Positions 44,166-56,200 of a stretch of 64,000 nucleotides of DNA are shown piece after piece. Below the pieces are notes generated by a model. The model searched no databases, was not told the origin of the DNA, and saw only the letters and a list, made by a program, of their open reading frames with translations. The first letter of the stretch is position 1; every line of letters starts with the position of its first letter. A program made the translations under genes and the position numbers. This DNA comes from Plasmodium brasilianum. Its lineage: Eukaryota > Apicomplexa > Aconoidasida > Haemosporida > Plasmodiidae. The stretch lies in NCBI RefSeq assembly GCF_023973825.1, contig NC_090123.1, forward strand, positions 851,501 through 915,500, in the 5' to 3' direction.

Positions 44166-45144
44166 TATTTTGGCTTGCTTTAATGAAATGGTGTGTCGAG
44201 CGTTAAAACTGCAAAGTTGTATAGCTGTGTAGTGTAGTGGCATGGTGGTTATAGTTATGCTTGCTTGTATAAGCTTATCATGGTTTATCATTGGCGTTCC
44301 ACCTCTCTACATGTACATATGAATACGCACATGTATACTTATCTTCATGCACATTTTTGTGTATTTTCATGTGGTCTGCATGTGTTACCACCAGTTGTTT
44401 TTAGTAGGGCCTTTACGTAAACTCTGGTAAAACATATTCTCATAGGAATGTAAATGGAATTATAGCGATTTCAAACCTGTCGCATATGTACGGGTATATG
44501 TATATACAACTGTAAAATGTATGCTCATGAATATATATGCTTAAATATATATGCTTAAATATATACATGTACACATACGTATATATAATACTTATGCCCA
44601 TTTTTGGAGGTGGAGCTAGTATATTGAAGAGTTGAGAGAAAATAAAACGTACACCTTATTTCACCATTTAAATTTATGCATGTACTTTTTTTCCCGTGCA
44701 ATTTATAAAATAATTTACAAGTAAACAAATGTGTACCGAGCGGAAGCAAACCTACTTTAACTTAATTTTGTACAATATACTATATTATTATGGTAATGCT
44801 TTTTTTTTTTTTCTTATTTTTATAAGAAGAAAAAATAAAATTTTTTTTTGAATAAACTCTATTTTCTTAATTTTCATTATTTCTACATAGCTACATGTGC
44901 ATATATAACTTAAAGTTTGACAAGTACGAGTATGATCGTTTTGTGTACTCCTATTCTTTCTTTTTCTTTTGTTCGTGTACATTTATAAATTATTTTTGTA
45001 TATATTAATACTTATGCTAAAATTTTTTTTAAGAATTATTTATGCTTATATTAATGCATTGTAGTAATCATTTTATATATGCGTGTATGCGTGTATGCAT
45101 GTATGCATGTATATATATATGTAAATATGTATGCATATATAAGG

Positions 45145-45179
<35 letters not shown>

Positions 45180-45698
45180 CTTCAAAATTGTATTAAAAGA
45201 GAAAAAAAAAAAAAGGAAGAAACTTCATCCCTTTTTGAAAAATTTATAACAATTTTTTTTTTTTTTTTTTTAGTAAATAATAAGGCATTAATACATAACT
45301 CAAATAGTATACATATATATATTGCATATAATTATATATGTATATGCTTATGCATAATAAGTAGTACTAAATTATTATATAGTACTGCCATTTCTATATG
45401 TATTAAAAAGATGCATTTTTAAGAAAGCGTCATACGCCTTCCCCCAATAAAAATGAAAATTTATAATTACTACATTTTTATTACCTCGTTTTAACTACGA
45501 AATGATTTAAGTGAATTATATTTTTTTTATTTTTCTTCAAATTTTTTTCCTTCTGCTTTGCTTTTTCCTTATTACAATATATTTTTGTTCTTTCTTCGTT
45601 GTTCCTTCTTCGTTGTTCTTTCTTCCTTCCCACTTATTGTTTGTTTGTTTGTTTGTTTTTTTTTTTTTTTTTTTTTCCTTTTCTCAATTTATGCAAAG
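44166..45698. other. Intergenic region between ROM9 and CWC2
   Basis: A/T-rich sequence with ATGTATGC microsatellites (45080-45150) and poly(T) tracts at 45150-45179, 45253-45272 and 45658-45676. The last of these lies directly before the CWC2 start and belongs to its 5' UTR. No other gene is supported. Confidence 0.6.
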
Positions 45699-45702
45699 AT
45701 GA
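45691..45702 (+). promoter_or_regulatory. Minimal upstream ORF overlapping the CWC2 start codon
   Basis: The sequence ATGCAAAGATGAG contains a four-codon uORF (Met-Gln-Arg-stop) whose TGA (45700-45702) overlaps the CWC2 ATG (45699-45701) in an ATGA arrangement. If the 5' UTR includes 45691, scanning ribosomes would meet this ATG first and could reach the CDS by termination-reinitiation or leaky scanning. Confidence 0.5.
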
Positions 45703-48287
45703 GCTTGAAAAGGTTTTTCAATTTTTTGGAAGCAGATGATGAAAAGGGGAAGAAAAAAATTAATGCAAAGAAGGGCGGAAAGGAAGAAACACATCAGGTT
45801 GGAGATGAAATAGAAAAGGATGAGGGGGGAAAGGAAAAGGAAAAGACACAAGAGGTATACATGGTGAAGAATGAGGGAAAAGAAGAAGAAAAGCAGAAGG
45901 AAGTGCTGCAAAACAAGGGTCAGGAAGAAGTGCTTGGAGAAAATAAAGAAGGGAACAGAAACCAAAGGGATAAGTCAACCCTTAACAGAAATGATAGTGA
46001 TATGAAAAAAAGAAAAAAGAATGTAAACATAGACATCTGTGAAACAGATGCATTAAAAGACGAATCAAAAGAGGATGACATGTTTGATGATAAAAAAGCA
46101 GAAGGGAGATCTGATATAATAGAAAGTAACACATTACCCAGTGATGAGATGCTGCAAAAGGATATAAGAGAGTCAAATGTGGAGGTAATGAACAACTGTG
46201 AAGTGAAAAAATATAAACAGGACGACGTTACATCGCTATGTGAAGGGGTTCAGAATGAAGAGGGATTGAACGAATGCTCAGAGGAAAGAACACAAGGAGG
46301 AGGAAGAAACTACTTAGAAAAAGAAGAAACAGATAGCAAAGTAAATGGCAAAGAACAGGACCAAAAAAATGTACCATCCTGTAGAGAACATAACAACGTG
46401 GGTAATAATGTGGAGAAGGAAAAAAAAGAAAAAGAAGGGGGTTCGGAAATTCAGGGAGTAACCCCAATTGTTGAAAGTAGTTCGCATAATAAGGCATTAA
46501 AAAATGATGATAAGGAGTCGTCAAATAATAATATATTAGACATAAATGGTAAGCAGTTAACTGGTAGTAAAGGGAATTCTAGCGATAAACAAGTAACAAA
46601 TGGAAAGAACTTGTCGTCGTATGATTATACCAAGAATAAGGAGGATTATATGTATAATTATGAAAACTCGTATTATAACGTGTGCGCAAATAATAGCGGT
46701 GGTGGTAGTGGTAGTGGTAGTGGAAGTGGTAATGGAAGTGGTAGTGGAAGTGGTAGTGGAAGTGGTAGTGGTAGTGGTAGTGGAAGTGGTAATGCTAATA
46801 GCAATGCTAACGTAGATAACCACGCGAATTACCCATATTATTACAATCAATACTACAATAACATGGCACCGCCAAACCCTTTTAACAACAATGTACCGAT
46901 TAGAAATAATAACTATAATAGCATAAATGATGTGCAAAAAACGAGGAAGGATTATGTAAATGAAAAGAATAATTTAGGGAATGAGTATAATATGAATGAT
47001 AATATTGCTCCTGGTGGAGTAGGCCACTTTGGAGGTGCATATATGCCCCAGGCAATGAACAATTATTACAATATGTATAATTATAACTATGTTAATAATA
47101 GCATAGGAAACATGGGAAATATGGGTAGCATGACCAATATGACTAACATGAACAGCGTAAATTACAATTACTACTACAACATGTACGACTACAACAGGGG
47201 CATGGAAACTGATGTAAGGCCTTATGGGTACTGCTCGTTAATTGACAAAAGCATCGAATTAATGAAAAAAAGCGATAAAGTAAAAGAGATGTTAAAGAAT
47301 CCAGCTAGGTTACAAGTAACTCAGGAAGAATTAAATAAAATAGATTATACCGAAGGAAATGAACAATACAATATATGGTTTGGAAAATACGTAACAGATA
47401 AATATGATAAGGGGTCCAAGGGAACTAATATATCACGTTTTGTTGCAAAATATAAATGTAATCCCTTAACAGATACAGGTTATACTAAGGCTGATAAAAC
47501 GTATACAAGTAAACAATTTTTCTGTATATATTTCGCACGAGGATGTTGTGCATATGGTCATAATTGTTTGTATAGACATAGAATACCAAATGAAAATGAT
47601 GAGATTGAATTTGAAGGTTCTATGGATATATTTGGAAGAGAAAAATTTAGCTCTTTTAAAGATGATATGACTGGTGTAGGTAGCTTTAATAGTGACTGTA
47701 GAACACTGTTTATTGGTAGTCTTCATATAAAACATTTTAATGAAGTACATTTAATTGAAAAAATTTTATATGATGAATTTATTAATTTTGGAAATATTGA
47801 TTATGTTAGATTTATACCAAATAAAAATATAGCATTTGTTCAATTTACTAACAAAGTTAATGCAGAATTTGCAAAAGTAGCTATGTCAGATCAACCAATA
47901 GAAAACCATTCCACAGCCTTAACAATTAAATGGGCATTCGAATTAAAAAATCAGCCAAGTCATTTTTTTAACTATTATAATAATCCTTATATATATAATG
48001 AAAATTTTGTTATATCCTCTACATGGGAACAGTACATGGCCCAGCAGCACTACGCCGGAAATCCCATGTTCCCTGATTACAGTAATAATATGGGTGGGGT
48101 AGGGTCCATGCATAACACTGGTAATTTCGGAGGCTTCAACAATTTTGGAAGCATTAACAGCTTCAGCAGCGCGAATAGTGGTGGTAATGCATCCCTCTCT
48201 GCTCATTATAAAAAAATTAACGACAGGCATAACAACCTGAATAAGAGTTTAAATAAAATAGACCATATGTTTGATACTCAGAATTAA
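45699..48287 (+). CDS. CWC2: Pre-mRNA-splicing factor CWC2 (NineTeen-complex-related RNA-binding protein)
   Basis: An intronless 862-residue protein. The conserved core is C-terminal: a Torus-type segment (~555-605; NPLTDTGYTKADKTY), a CCCH zinc finger at ~608-627 with C-x7-C-x5-C-x3-H spacing (CIYFARGCCAYGHNCLYRH), and an RRM at ~667-745 (RNP2-like TLFIGSL, RNP1-like NIAFVQF). In yeast, Cwc2 contacts the U6 internal stem-loop and stabilises the catalytic spliceosome; the same nuclear role is inferred. The N-terminal ~530 residues are a parasite-specific extension: acidic/basic Lys-Glu sequence, a Gly-Ser repeat around residues 330-365 and an Asn/Tyr/Met-rich stretch. The start is chosen after the poly(T) tract, since the in-frame upstream sequence only translates the T-run. 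The gene is tandem with ROM9 and convergent with the histone-fold gene. Confidence 0.92.
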   Translation: MSLKRFFNFLEADDEKGKKKINAKKGGKEETHQVGDEIEKDEGGKEKEKTQEVYMVKNEGKEEEKQKEVLQNKGQEEVLGENKEGNRNQRDKSTLNRNDSDMKKRKKNVNIDICETDALKDESKEDDMFDDKKAEGRSDIIESNTLPSDEMLQKDIRESNVEVMNNCEVKKYKQDDVTSLCEGVQNEEGLNECSEERTQGGGRNYLEKEETDSKVNGKEQDQKNVPSCREHNNVGNNVEKEKKEKEGGSEIQGVTPIVESSSHNKALKNDDKESSNNNILDINGKQLTGSKGNSSDKQVTNGKNLSSYDYTKNKEDYMYNYENSYYNVCANNSGGGSGSGSGSGNGSGSGSGSGSGSGSGSGSGNANSNANVDNHANYPYYYNQYYNNMAPPNPFNNNVPIRNNNYNSINDVQKTRKDYVNEKNNLGNEYNMNDNIAPGGVGHFGGAYMPQAMNNYYNMYNYNYVNNSIGNMGNMGSMTNMTNMNSVNYNYYYNMYDYNRGMETDVRPYGYCSLIDKSIELMKKSDKVKEMLKNPARLQVTQEELNKIDYTEGNEQYNIWFGKYVTDKYDKGSKGTNISRFVAKYKCNPLTDTGYTKADKTYTSKQFFCIYFARGCCAYGHNCLYRHRIPNENDEIEFEGSMDIFGREKFSSFKDDMTGVGSFNSDCRTLFIGSLHIKHFNEVHLIEKILYDEFINFGNIDYVRFIPNKNIAFVQFTNKVNAEFAKVAMSDQPIENHSTALTIKWAFELKNQPSHFFNYYNNPYIYNENFVISSTWEQYMAQQHYAGNPMFPDYSNNMGGVGSMHNTGNFGGFNNFGSINSFSSANSGGNASLSAHYKKINDRHNNLNKSLNKIDHMFDTQN

Positions 48288-49436
48288 GATGCGAATTATG
48301 TTTCTTTTTTTAAGTCCAAATGTAGCATGCGTGTCCAAAAAAAAAAAGGGGCGAGAAAAATTAAAGCACGAGCTGCTTCGCCATTTTTACAGAAAAAAAA
48401 GAAAAGAAATATAACTTGTCAAAATAAAGCAAAGTAGGACATCACATGCCTGAGTTAAATGTAACATAGCAAAATGAAGAGAATTGTAATATAACAAACA
48501 TTAAGCGTAACGGAAAAAGTGGAAAACATTTAATGCAGAAAAAAATATTGTGTTGCACTCATATGCGAATCGCACATTGCATAATGATTAAACAAAAACC
48601 CATGACTTTGCTTTTTTTTTTATTTTTTTTTTCTTTTTTTTTCTTTTTTTTGATTTTTTTATATATTACATGAACTGTTCATAATTTATTTCTCCCATTT
48701 ACCTATGTGCATATGCGAACACATCTATATATATTTAAACAAATGTATGTATGTATGTATATGCGGGCATACTGTACAGACGTACGTATAATGCACCTTA
48801 ATGTACAATGAATTTTCGAAAAATGTTCCCATCGATTTTAATCGGCAAATCGATGAAGAAATTTCAAGGATCGGTAATAAAATAATTTAATAATGGATAA
48901 GGACTATTTTTTAAATGTTGGATGAGCATGAAAATTTTCTTCAAGTTATTCTCCTTCACACACACACACACTTTTTATTTTTTGATTTTTGCTCACAGTT
49001 CAAATGAGCAAATGGATATATCGGAATATGGGTTCAAAAAATAAAATAAAAAAATCAAAAAAAACAAAAAAACAAAAAAACAGAAATACAAAAATACAAA
49101 AATACAAAAAAATGAATTTTATAGGGAGTATATATATTATATATATACACATACATATATGTACATACACATGTGCACACAAACTCTTAATTGGCGGGGC
49201 AATTTTTTGCTAATCACGTCGAGCTGGACTACAAACTGGCTAGTTTTTTTTTTTTTTTTTTATTTATATATATAATTAAAAAAAAAAAAAAAAAATTTGG
49301 TTATTTACGTTCATAATTATATGAACTGTTCATGGAATATTACTAGTGTGCATAATTTTTCACGGTGCAAATTAAATTTAACCTATATTTTTACTGTCCA
49401 CTGTACTTTATTTCGTGCAGTTAATATCTCTTGGCA
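48288..49436. other. Convergent 3' intergenic region
   Basis: This lies between the 3' ends of CWC2 (+) and the histone-fold gene (-). It is A/T-rich with poly(T) blocks (48607-48660, 49243-49261), a short CA repeat (48957-48971) and an AAAACAAAAAAACAGAAATACAAA stretch at 49055-49110. Nothing coding is supported. Confidence 0.65.
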
Positions 49437-50597
49437 CTATTCCTTCGCATCGAAAATGTTTAGCGAGTTGAAGAATAAGCATTCACTCCCCGTCTCTTGA
49501 TTCATCATCTTATGGGCATTCTGTGCATTTTGTGCATTCTGTGTATATATATCTTTTAACTTTGGTATGAGGTTTAATATATCAATTTTTTCTTGCCCCA
49601 TACATTCTTTTGTAAACTTGTTATCCATCTCTTCTTCTCCATAATGTTTGTTGATAGAACTGAAATGGTCTGAATCATCACTTGAATGATCAGAGGAAGT
49701 CGAGGAAGAAGATGTGGACGAACTGTTTGATGAGGAGTTTATTGAAGATGACTCTTGTTCATAATAGTCGGTTTTATCATTGTAATACCCTGTTTTTTTT
49801 TCTTTCCTATTTAATGAGAGAGGTATTATGGGCATATGGTCATGTATATATTTTTTTTTTAATTTCATAATTTCTTTATATTTTTCAATATCAATATTTT
49901 CATTTAAAAATAATACATTTACATTTTCGTTTGATGAGAAAGTACCTAACGGTAAATAATTAATATTATTAAAATCATTTAAAGAATCATACTTGTCCTT
50001 TTTTTTCATACATAACTGTTTATAGTATAAATAGGAATTCTGGACAACATTGATGTAGTTAACATTGTTACTATTCCTACAGCTGTTATTATTACTAGAG
50101 ATATTAGGTTTATTACTATAGGTGTTACTATTATTATTACTATAATAATTATTATTGTTATTACTGCTATTGTTATAGTTAGTACTATTATTATGGTCTT
50201 TTTTCCCTTTATCATCCTGTAGTATGTCAAATATAAGATGCCCAAAAAGCTTATTATAATTTTTTAATACATATATTTCAGTATATAAATTACTAAAAGC
50301 TAATTTCAAACAATATTTTATGTCTATATAATTTACAACCACACTACCCCTTAGAGAGGAGAACTTCCTACAGTTCACTCCTATGGTTTTTATAATTTTT
50401 ATAAAATAGTCAAATAACACATCAAAAACTAAGTAGTTTATTTTCCTTATATTTTTACTTGCTAATATTGAACAAATAATCTTTTGAATCTTTTCATTAT
50501 AATAATCTTCTTTCGAATTAGTGAATGGGTTTCCATGATATTTTTCTATTGTCCTTTCATCATTTTCGTTGCACGTGGTAAAAATGTAGTTATTCAT
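49437..50597 (-). CDS. Histone-fold (Bromo_TP) protein, TFIID subunit TAF8/TAF3-like
   Basis: An intronless 386-residue protein. Residues ~33-101 have the three-helix pattern of a bromodomain-associated histone fold: a first helix (NEKIQKIICSILASKN), a long central helix (YLVFDVLFDYFIKIIKTIG) and a third helix after RGSVVVNYIDIKYCLKLAF. A later segment, HDHMPIIPLSLNRKEKK (~245-260), recalls the Pro-rich motif that follows the fold in TAF8. Such proteins pair with TAF10-type histone folds in TFIID or SAGA, so a nuclear transcription role is inferred. The middle (~135-190) is Asn-rich, and the C-terminal third is Ser-rich with an acidic stretch and ends in an NAQNAQNAH repeat. Alternative histone-fold partners (TAF3, SPT7-like) cannot be excluded. 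The gene is divergent from the inositol-kinase gene. Confidence 0.65.
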   Translation of the reverse strand: MNNYIFTTCNENDERTIEKYHGNPFTNSKEDYYNEKIQKIICSILASKNIRKINYLVFDVLFDYFIKIIKTIGVNCRKFSSLRGSVVVNYIDIKYCLKLAFSNLYTEIYVLKNYNKLFGHLIFDILQDDKGKKDHNNSTNYNNSSNNNNNYYSNNNSNTYSNKPNISSNNNSCRNSNNVNYINVVQNSYLYYKQLCMKKKDKYDSLNDFNNINYLPLGTFSSNENVNVLFLNENIDIEKYKEIMKLKKKYIHDHMPIIPLSLNRKEKKTGYYNDKTDYYEQESSSINSSSNSSSTSSSSTSSDHSSDDSDHFSSINKHYGEEEMDNKFTKECMGQEKIDILNLIPKLKDIYTQNAQNAQNAHKMMNQETGSECLFFNSLNIFDAKE

Positions 50598-51024
50598 TTT
50601 TAACCTTGCTCTGTTCAGGCGAAAAAAATTTTTACGTGGAATAATGTAGCTCTATCGTGTAAGCCTCGTATTATATCAATTTTTAAATTATCTTATCATT
50701 TTTTGCGTTCTCTTTTCTTATATTTTTTGAAAAAAACCCCTTTTAATGTTGCATTCACAGAAATATATTACTTAAGTGCAAAATATTACGAAATGCAAAT
50801 TACTGGTTTAAATTTTTTTTTCAGAGTATCTTATCATATGTTCATTTTCTTTCATCTCTTATAAACTGCAGTTGGAGCGGTATTTTTCACTAACATGAAT
50901 ACACTGTACACAGTATTGTTACATATGTACATATATATGTACGCATATAAGTATATGTATGTATGTTCATAAGCATACGAACGTTCTCTCATGCACAAGA
51001 TAAGCTTTTGTTGTAAATACATGA

Positions 51025-51075
<51 letters not shown>

Positions 51076-51928
51076 CTTCACATTTCAGGATATATAAAAA
51101 GAGGGTAACGCAAGCGGAATAATGCGATAAAAACAAAAATTAAATTACAGTATAAAAATGTAAGAACATACGCATAAATATGTATATATGCATATATATA
51201 TATATATATATGTATGTAAGTGTTATACGCTTGTGCGTTGAATAAGCTCTCCCCCAAAATGCTTGCGTTAAGGTTATGAGCAAAGGGAAATTAAATGAAA
51301 ATTGCCCACAGTAAAACTTTCTTGAACTATGGACTTTATTTGTTATAGCTTTTTTTTTTATGTAAAATTTGAACTGTAAATAAATAGAAATACATACATA
51401 TAAATATATATGCTACCGAGTTGACTTACATATTGTTCTAATTTTGTATTTTTTCTTTATAAATTTTGAAGCTTTTTGTTTTTCCTTTTATTTCCCTTTT
51501 TTCCTTTTTCGTTCAAGTTTTTTTTTTTTTTATTCACTTGTGTTTACAGTAACTTCCAAGTGATATATGTAAATTTAGTTTATAACATAAAAAAGGAAAA
51601 AATATTTATTTGCGTATAATATTAAGTAATTTTAAATATGTTTAAAGTTATATTCATTTTATTTTTATTTTTATTTTTTTATCATTTTTTCTTATTGTTT
51701 CTTAATTAATACGTATTAATACATAGTACTACGCTTGGAAATTCTCTTAGCCCTTACTATTTATTCTTTCTCATTATATATATGAGCAATGATTATGCTT
51801 AAAAGTAAAAAAGATATTCTTTTTCTTTTTGTGAACTCTAAAAAATAGTTTTTGTATAACGTATACTTCATATAGAACGATGCTAAATTGTTTTCTTCGC
51901 TTATCTCTATTATTATTATTATTATTAT

Positions 51929-51962
<34 letters not shown>

Positions 51963-53284
51963 CCTTTTTATTTACCTTTTTTCTGTTTTTCTCCATAAGT
52001 TCAACTACAGTCAATCCACTCATTGTGTCATTTCAGGTTTCATTTTTTTTTTTTTTTTTTTTTTAATTAGCCATAATTTATTAATTCATGTATTTCGTAT
52101 TAAAATTAAAATAGGATTAAACGTATTTAATAATTAAAAATTTTTCGTAATAGAAGTACAAAGGAATATGTAGTAGTCGCCGCATTAACGTGTATATATA
52201 TATATATATATATATATGCACAGAAACGCATATATGAATATATTCACTACCCTGTTAAATAATATAGAGATAATATAAAAAGAAGCAAGTGCAATATAGG
52301 AAGGACAAGAGAGCATATATACGAAGGTAAACCCGTGGGAGAAGAAACACCTGAGTGTGATATATGATACACGGGAGAAATTCGTTCTCATATCAACAAG
52401 CAAATGAATATATAACATATATACATACATGTACATAATATAACAAAACAGAGCGCGAAAAGGAAGAAAAATTACAAAGAATAAACTACTTATATGACAA
52501 ATGTACATACAAGTAGAAAAATAAACAAACGAACGAGATATTGTAGTAAGAAGTGTTTTAATTACATTTAGTGAAAAAAGCTTTTTTTTTTTTTTTTAAA
52601 AAACAAAAAAGGAAAAGAAAAGAAATTTCCACCAATCAGCAACTTGAGCATTTGTCTAAACGCACATATTAATTAAAAATATATATAAACAATTTATGAA
52701 ATATTGAAGGTAGTATCAGTGGTCACTTATCCGTCTCCCATTTTTAAAAAAGAAGAGAAGGAGAATGAAAGAAAAGTATTTATTATTTGTAAAACGTGAA
52801 ATGTGATAGCAAGATGATATATTAATAGAATTTATTTTTTAATATCTGTTCGATGAGTTGCCGCAGGTGAAGCAGAGGAGTGCAATTTTTTTTTTTTTTT
52901 TTCAAGAACAAAAAGAAAAGAAATAGAAGTAGAGGCAGAAGGAGCAGAAGAAGAGTCGTAATATACATACACCTTGGACGTGTATGGAAAAAGCGTTACA
53001 TGTTATGCTTATATTTATTTTTTATTATTTTTTTTGTTTTTTTGTTTTTTTGTTTTTTCTTTTTTTTGTTTTTATGTTTTATTTAATTTTATTCTTTATT
53101 TTATTTTATTATTATTTTTTTTTTTTTTTGCCGTTTTCATTTCCCAAAGTAACAGTTACCTCACATCGTTTTCTGTGAGAAAGCTCGACGTGCATGTATA
53201 TACATACATGCATACACACGTACATACGTACACACACCCGTACGTACTAACAGCATATATAAGGCATACAAAATATAAAAGAAA
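50598..53284. other. 2.7-kb divergent intergenic region
   Basis: Both promoters (histone-fold gene on minus, inositol kinase on plus) must lie here. The sequence has (TA)n runs at 51029-51068, 51195-51210 and 52193-52214, poly(T) tracts at 51930-51962 and 52043-52063, and T-rich stretches near 53030-53130. Open frames on either strand have no coding character. Confidence 0.6.
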
Positions 53285-56200
53285 ATGAATGATGAGATAG
53301 AAAGTACACGAGTTGAGGCAGAAGTGTTTATCCAGGGTTCTCGAAGCAATTACGTTGATGTGAATAATTATACCTTAAGCAGGGGGAACAGTGGCTTAGT
53401 AAATTATTTTGACGTAATGGGATATGCGAATTCATCAAATGGCAGAAGGCCTGATGACCTAATTCATGGTAGCTCTAACAGAGTAAACTATAGTAGTGTA
53501 AACTGTACTAGTGTGAATGCAATTATGAATGAGAAGGAAGAGTGTCAATATGTAGGCCGTGTTAGTAGTGGTAGTAGCAGAAGTAGAAGTAGCAGAAGTA
53601 GCAGAAGTAGAAGTAGCAGAAGTAGAAGTATTACTCTAATGGGTGATGCTAAGAAGCACAGGAGTGGTTGTAGTACACTTGATAAATTCGATATTAAGGG
53701 GAAAAAAAAAGAAAAAGAAATTTTTAATAAAATAAAACAAAAAAATTATTACATAGATGACAGTTATTTATATGTAAAGGGGGAAATTAGTATGACTGAA
53801 AAAGACAACTATAAGGAGAAAATATATAGAAAAAAAAAGCACAGTCATATTTGTGATATTTTACAAAATGATAGGATAAATAATGATCTTCATTTGAATG
53901 GTAATAGTAGTGGGTCAGCTTATGAAAATGGAAAGGAAGTGAGAAACAATTGTGGTAGTAGCATCAGAGTGGAGGAATTTATTAAGGGGCATACTCTTGA
54001 AAATGATGTAGTGGAAAATAGCAACGACCTAATTATCTGCACAGCGAGTAGGTATGATTCGTGTAATTTTGACAAGGTGGTTAAACTTGCTCATGAAGGG
54101 GATAGAAGTAGCACCATCAATTGTACTAGATATAAAAGTGCAGGTAGAGGTTGTAGAAGCACGGAGCACCCGAAATTTCAATATGCGGATAACCATGAAA
54201 AGGAAGAACGGTTCATGGAATTCTTAAATTTTGTAAAATCGTCCAAAGACGAATCAGGAAAAAGGTACGAAATTGCAGGAGGGTATTTACCGTGTAATGC
54301 AGAAAAAATCGGGGGTGCCGAAGAAGAGAAACAGGGAGAAGACGAGAAAAACGAAGACGAAGACAAAGACGAAGACGAAGAAGAAGAAGACGAGGAGAAC
54401 GAAAACAAAAACAAAGACAAAAACGAAAACAAAGACGAAAGGAAGAAACGAAAATACGACAGAAGTCGCTTCACTAGTTGTAGTAGTCACAACGGCACAA
54501 TTCGTAACAGACCAGTTGTGGATAAAGTGTTGTATAACATGGCTAACTTAAAACTCACAGGCACATCGATTATGTTAACAAATGAAAATTCAAAATTTAT
54601 TTACAAAGTGATACCTTTTTTCAAAGATGGTGAAGCCAAATTTTACTTTAATGTGTTTATTTCATATAATATTATTTATAAGATTAATAAAAAAGGACTG
54701 CAAAGTAATATTGACGAATTTACAAATATGTTCATTTTGCATCATAGCAACAACAATTATGACGATGGTGAAAAGGATAATTATAAAAAATGTAAAGAGA
54801 AAAATAAAAATAAAAATGACTGCTTAATTTTATGCAGTAAAATGAACAGGGTATTTTCTAATTTTCACTTAATTAATAAAAGCGAAGTAAAGGAAGCATT
54901 AATCAAATCGTTATTAAAGAATTTGTACTCTGGTACCACACACAACATTGAATGTTACAAGCATGCATTACAGGCGAGGGACTTAAACCGAGTGGCAGGT
55001 AGTGCAGGTCGCTTTGCAACCATTGGAAAATTATCTTCCCAAAATTTGAGTGATGTAGGTGTGTTAAGTAAGACACACCAAGTTGAAACATCCGTACTCC
55101 ATGATCTGCTTCACTGCAGAACATTCACCCTGGAGGATTTTCCCAATGGTACCGCAAGTACTCAGTTGAAGAGAACAAATTTGAATGTATGTAATGGGAA
55201 CAGAAGCGGTAGTAGCAGAGGCAGTAGCAGAGGCAGTAGCAGAGGCAGTAGCAGCGGTAGTAGCAACGGAAGTGGCAGTGGTAGTAGCACAGTGGATAGT
55301 ATACGACGTATCCCCGCCGAGGAATATACGTTAGAAAGAGGCCCATCGGATGAAAGAAATCCATTCACAGAGATGAACAGAAAAGAAAAAGATGTTTCTT
55401 CACAATATAGTGCTCTTCAAAATGATCCTGATGAACGTTACACTGATCCTAGTGCTCAAAGTGGTGGACCAAAACGAACTGATAAAAAAAAAAAAAAAAT
55501 TTGTTGAATGAAAAGTTAATGTTATCATATTTAGTTAAACATAAACTAATTCCTAAGTGTTACAATGTAGTCCCCGTATATAGGTGTAAGGAAAGTGTAC
55601 GAGGGAGTAACGACATAAATGCTGTAAATGGAGTAAATTGCGTGGAGGAGGGGGAGTTACATGTGTACTATGAAAAGGATCATACCAGGGATAAGAAGTG
55701 TTCAAAAAAAAGTGTATTGAAAGGAAATGGTAAGGAAGAGTTAGATGGTAATAATCAAATCTTACTTGACGCACCCGGGGTGATGACAAAACAAGGGGTG
55801 AGGAAGAAGCAGGGTGATCAACCAAATCCCCTCATAAGAACTGAAAGTAATGCGAGCAAAGAAGAGAAAAATATGGCATTCCTTTCGAATGAAACGAAGT
55901 TACCAATAGTCGAATCGTTCAAATGCGCATCAGAGAAAAGCATATCAAACGAAGACGGGGAAACATGGGTTATAGGAAGATATAGTGATGTGGCTACTGG
56001 TAGCGGCAATGCCAGAAGCAATGCCAGAAGCAATGCCAGAAGCAGTGCCAGAAGCAGTGCCAGAAGCAATGCTAGAAGCAATACCTGGAGCAGCACCAGT
56101 AGCAACACCAGTAGCAACACCAGTAGCAAAACCAGTAGCAACACCAGTAGCAAAACCAGTAGCAACTGTGTAGATGCTGTTCACCTGGCTCTAAAGCTGA

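Noticed and set aside
45558..45698. N-terminal extension of CWC2 from an upstream start
   Set aside because: The extra sequence translates the poly(T) 5' UTR into Phe/Leu; the ATG at 45699 begins the plausible protein.
52185..52508. 107-codon reverse open frame ending in IYIYIYTR
   Set aside because: Composition matches intergenic DNA, it ends in a TA microsatellite, and it has no convincing exon boundaries or family.
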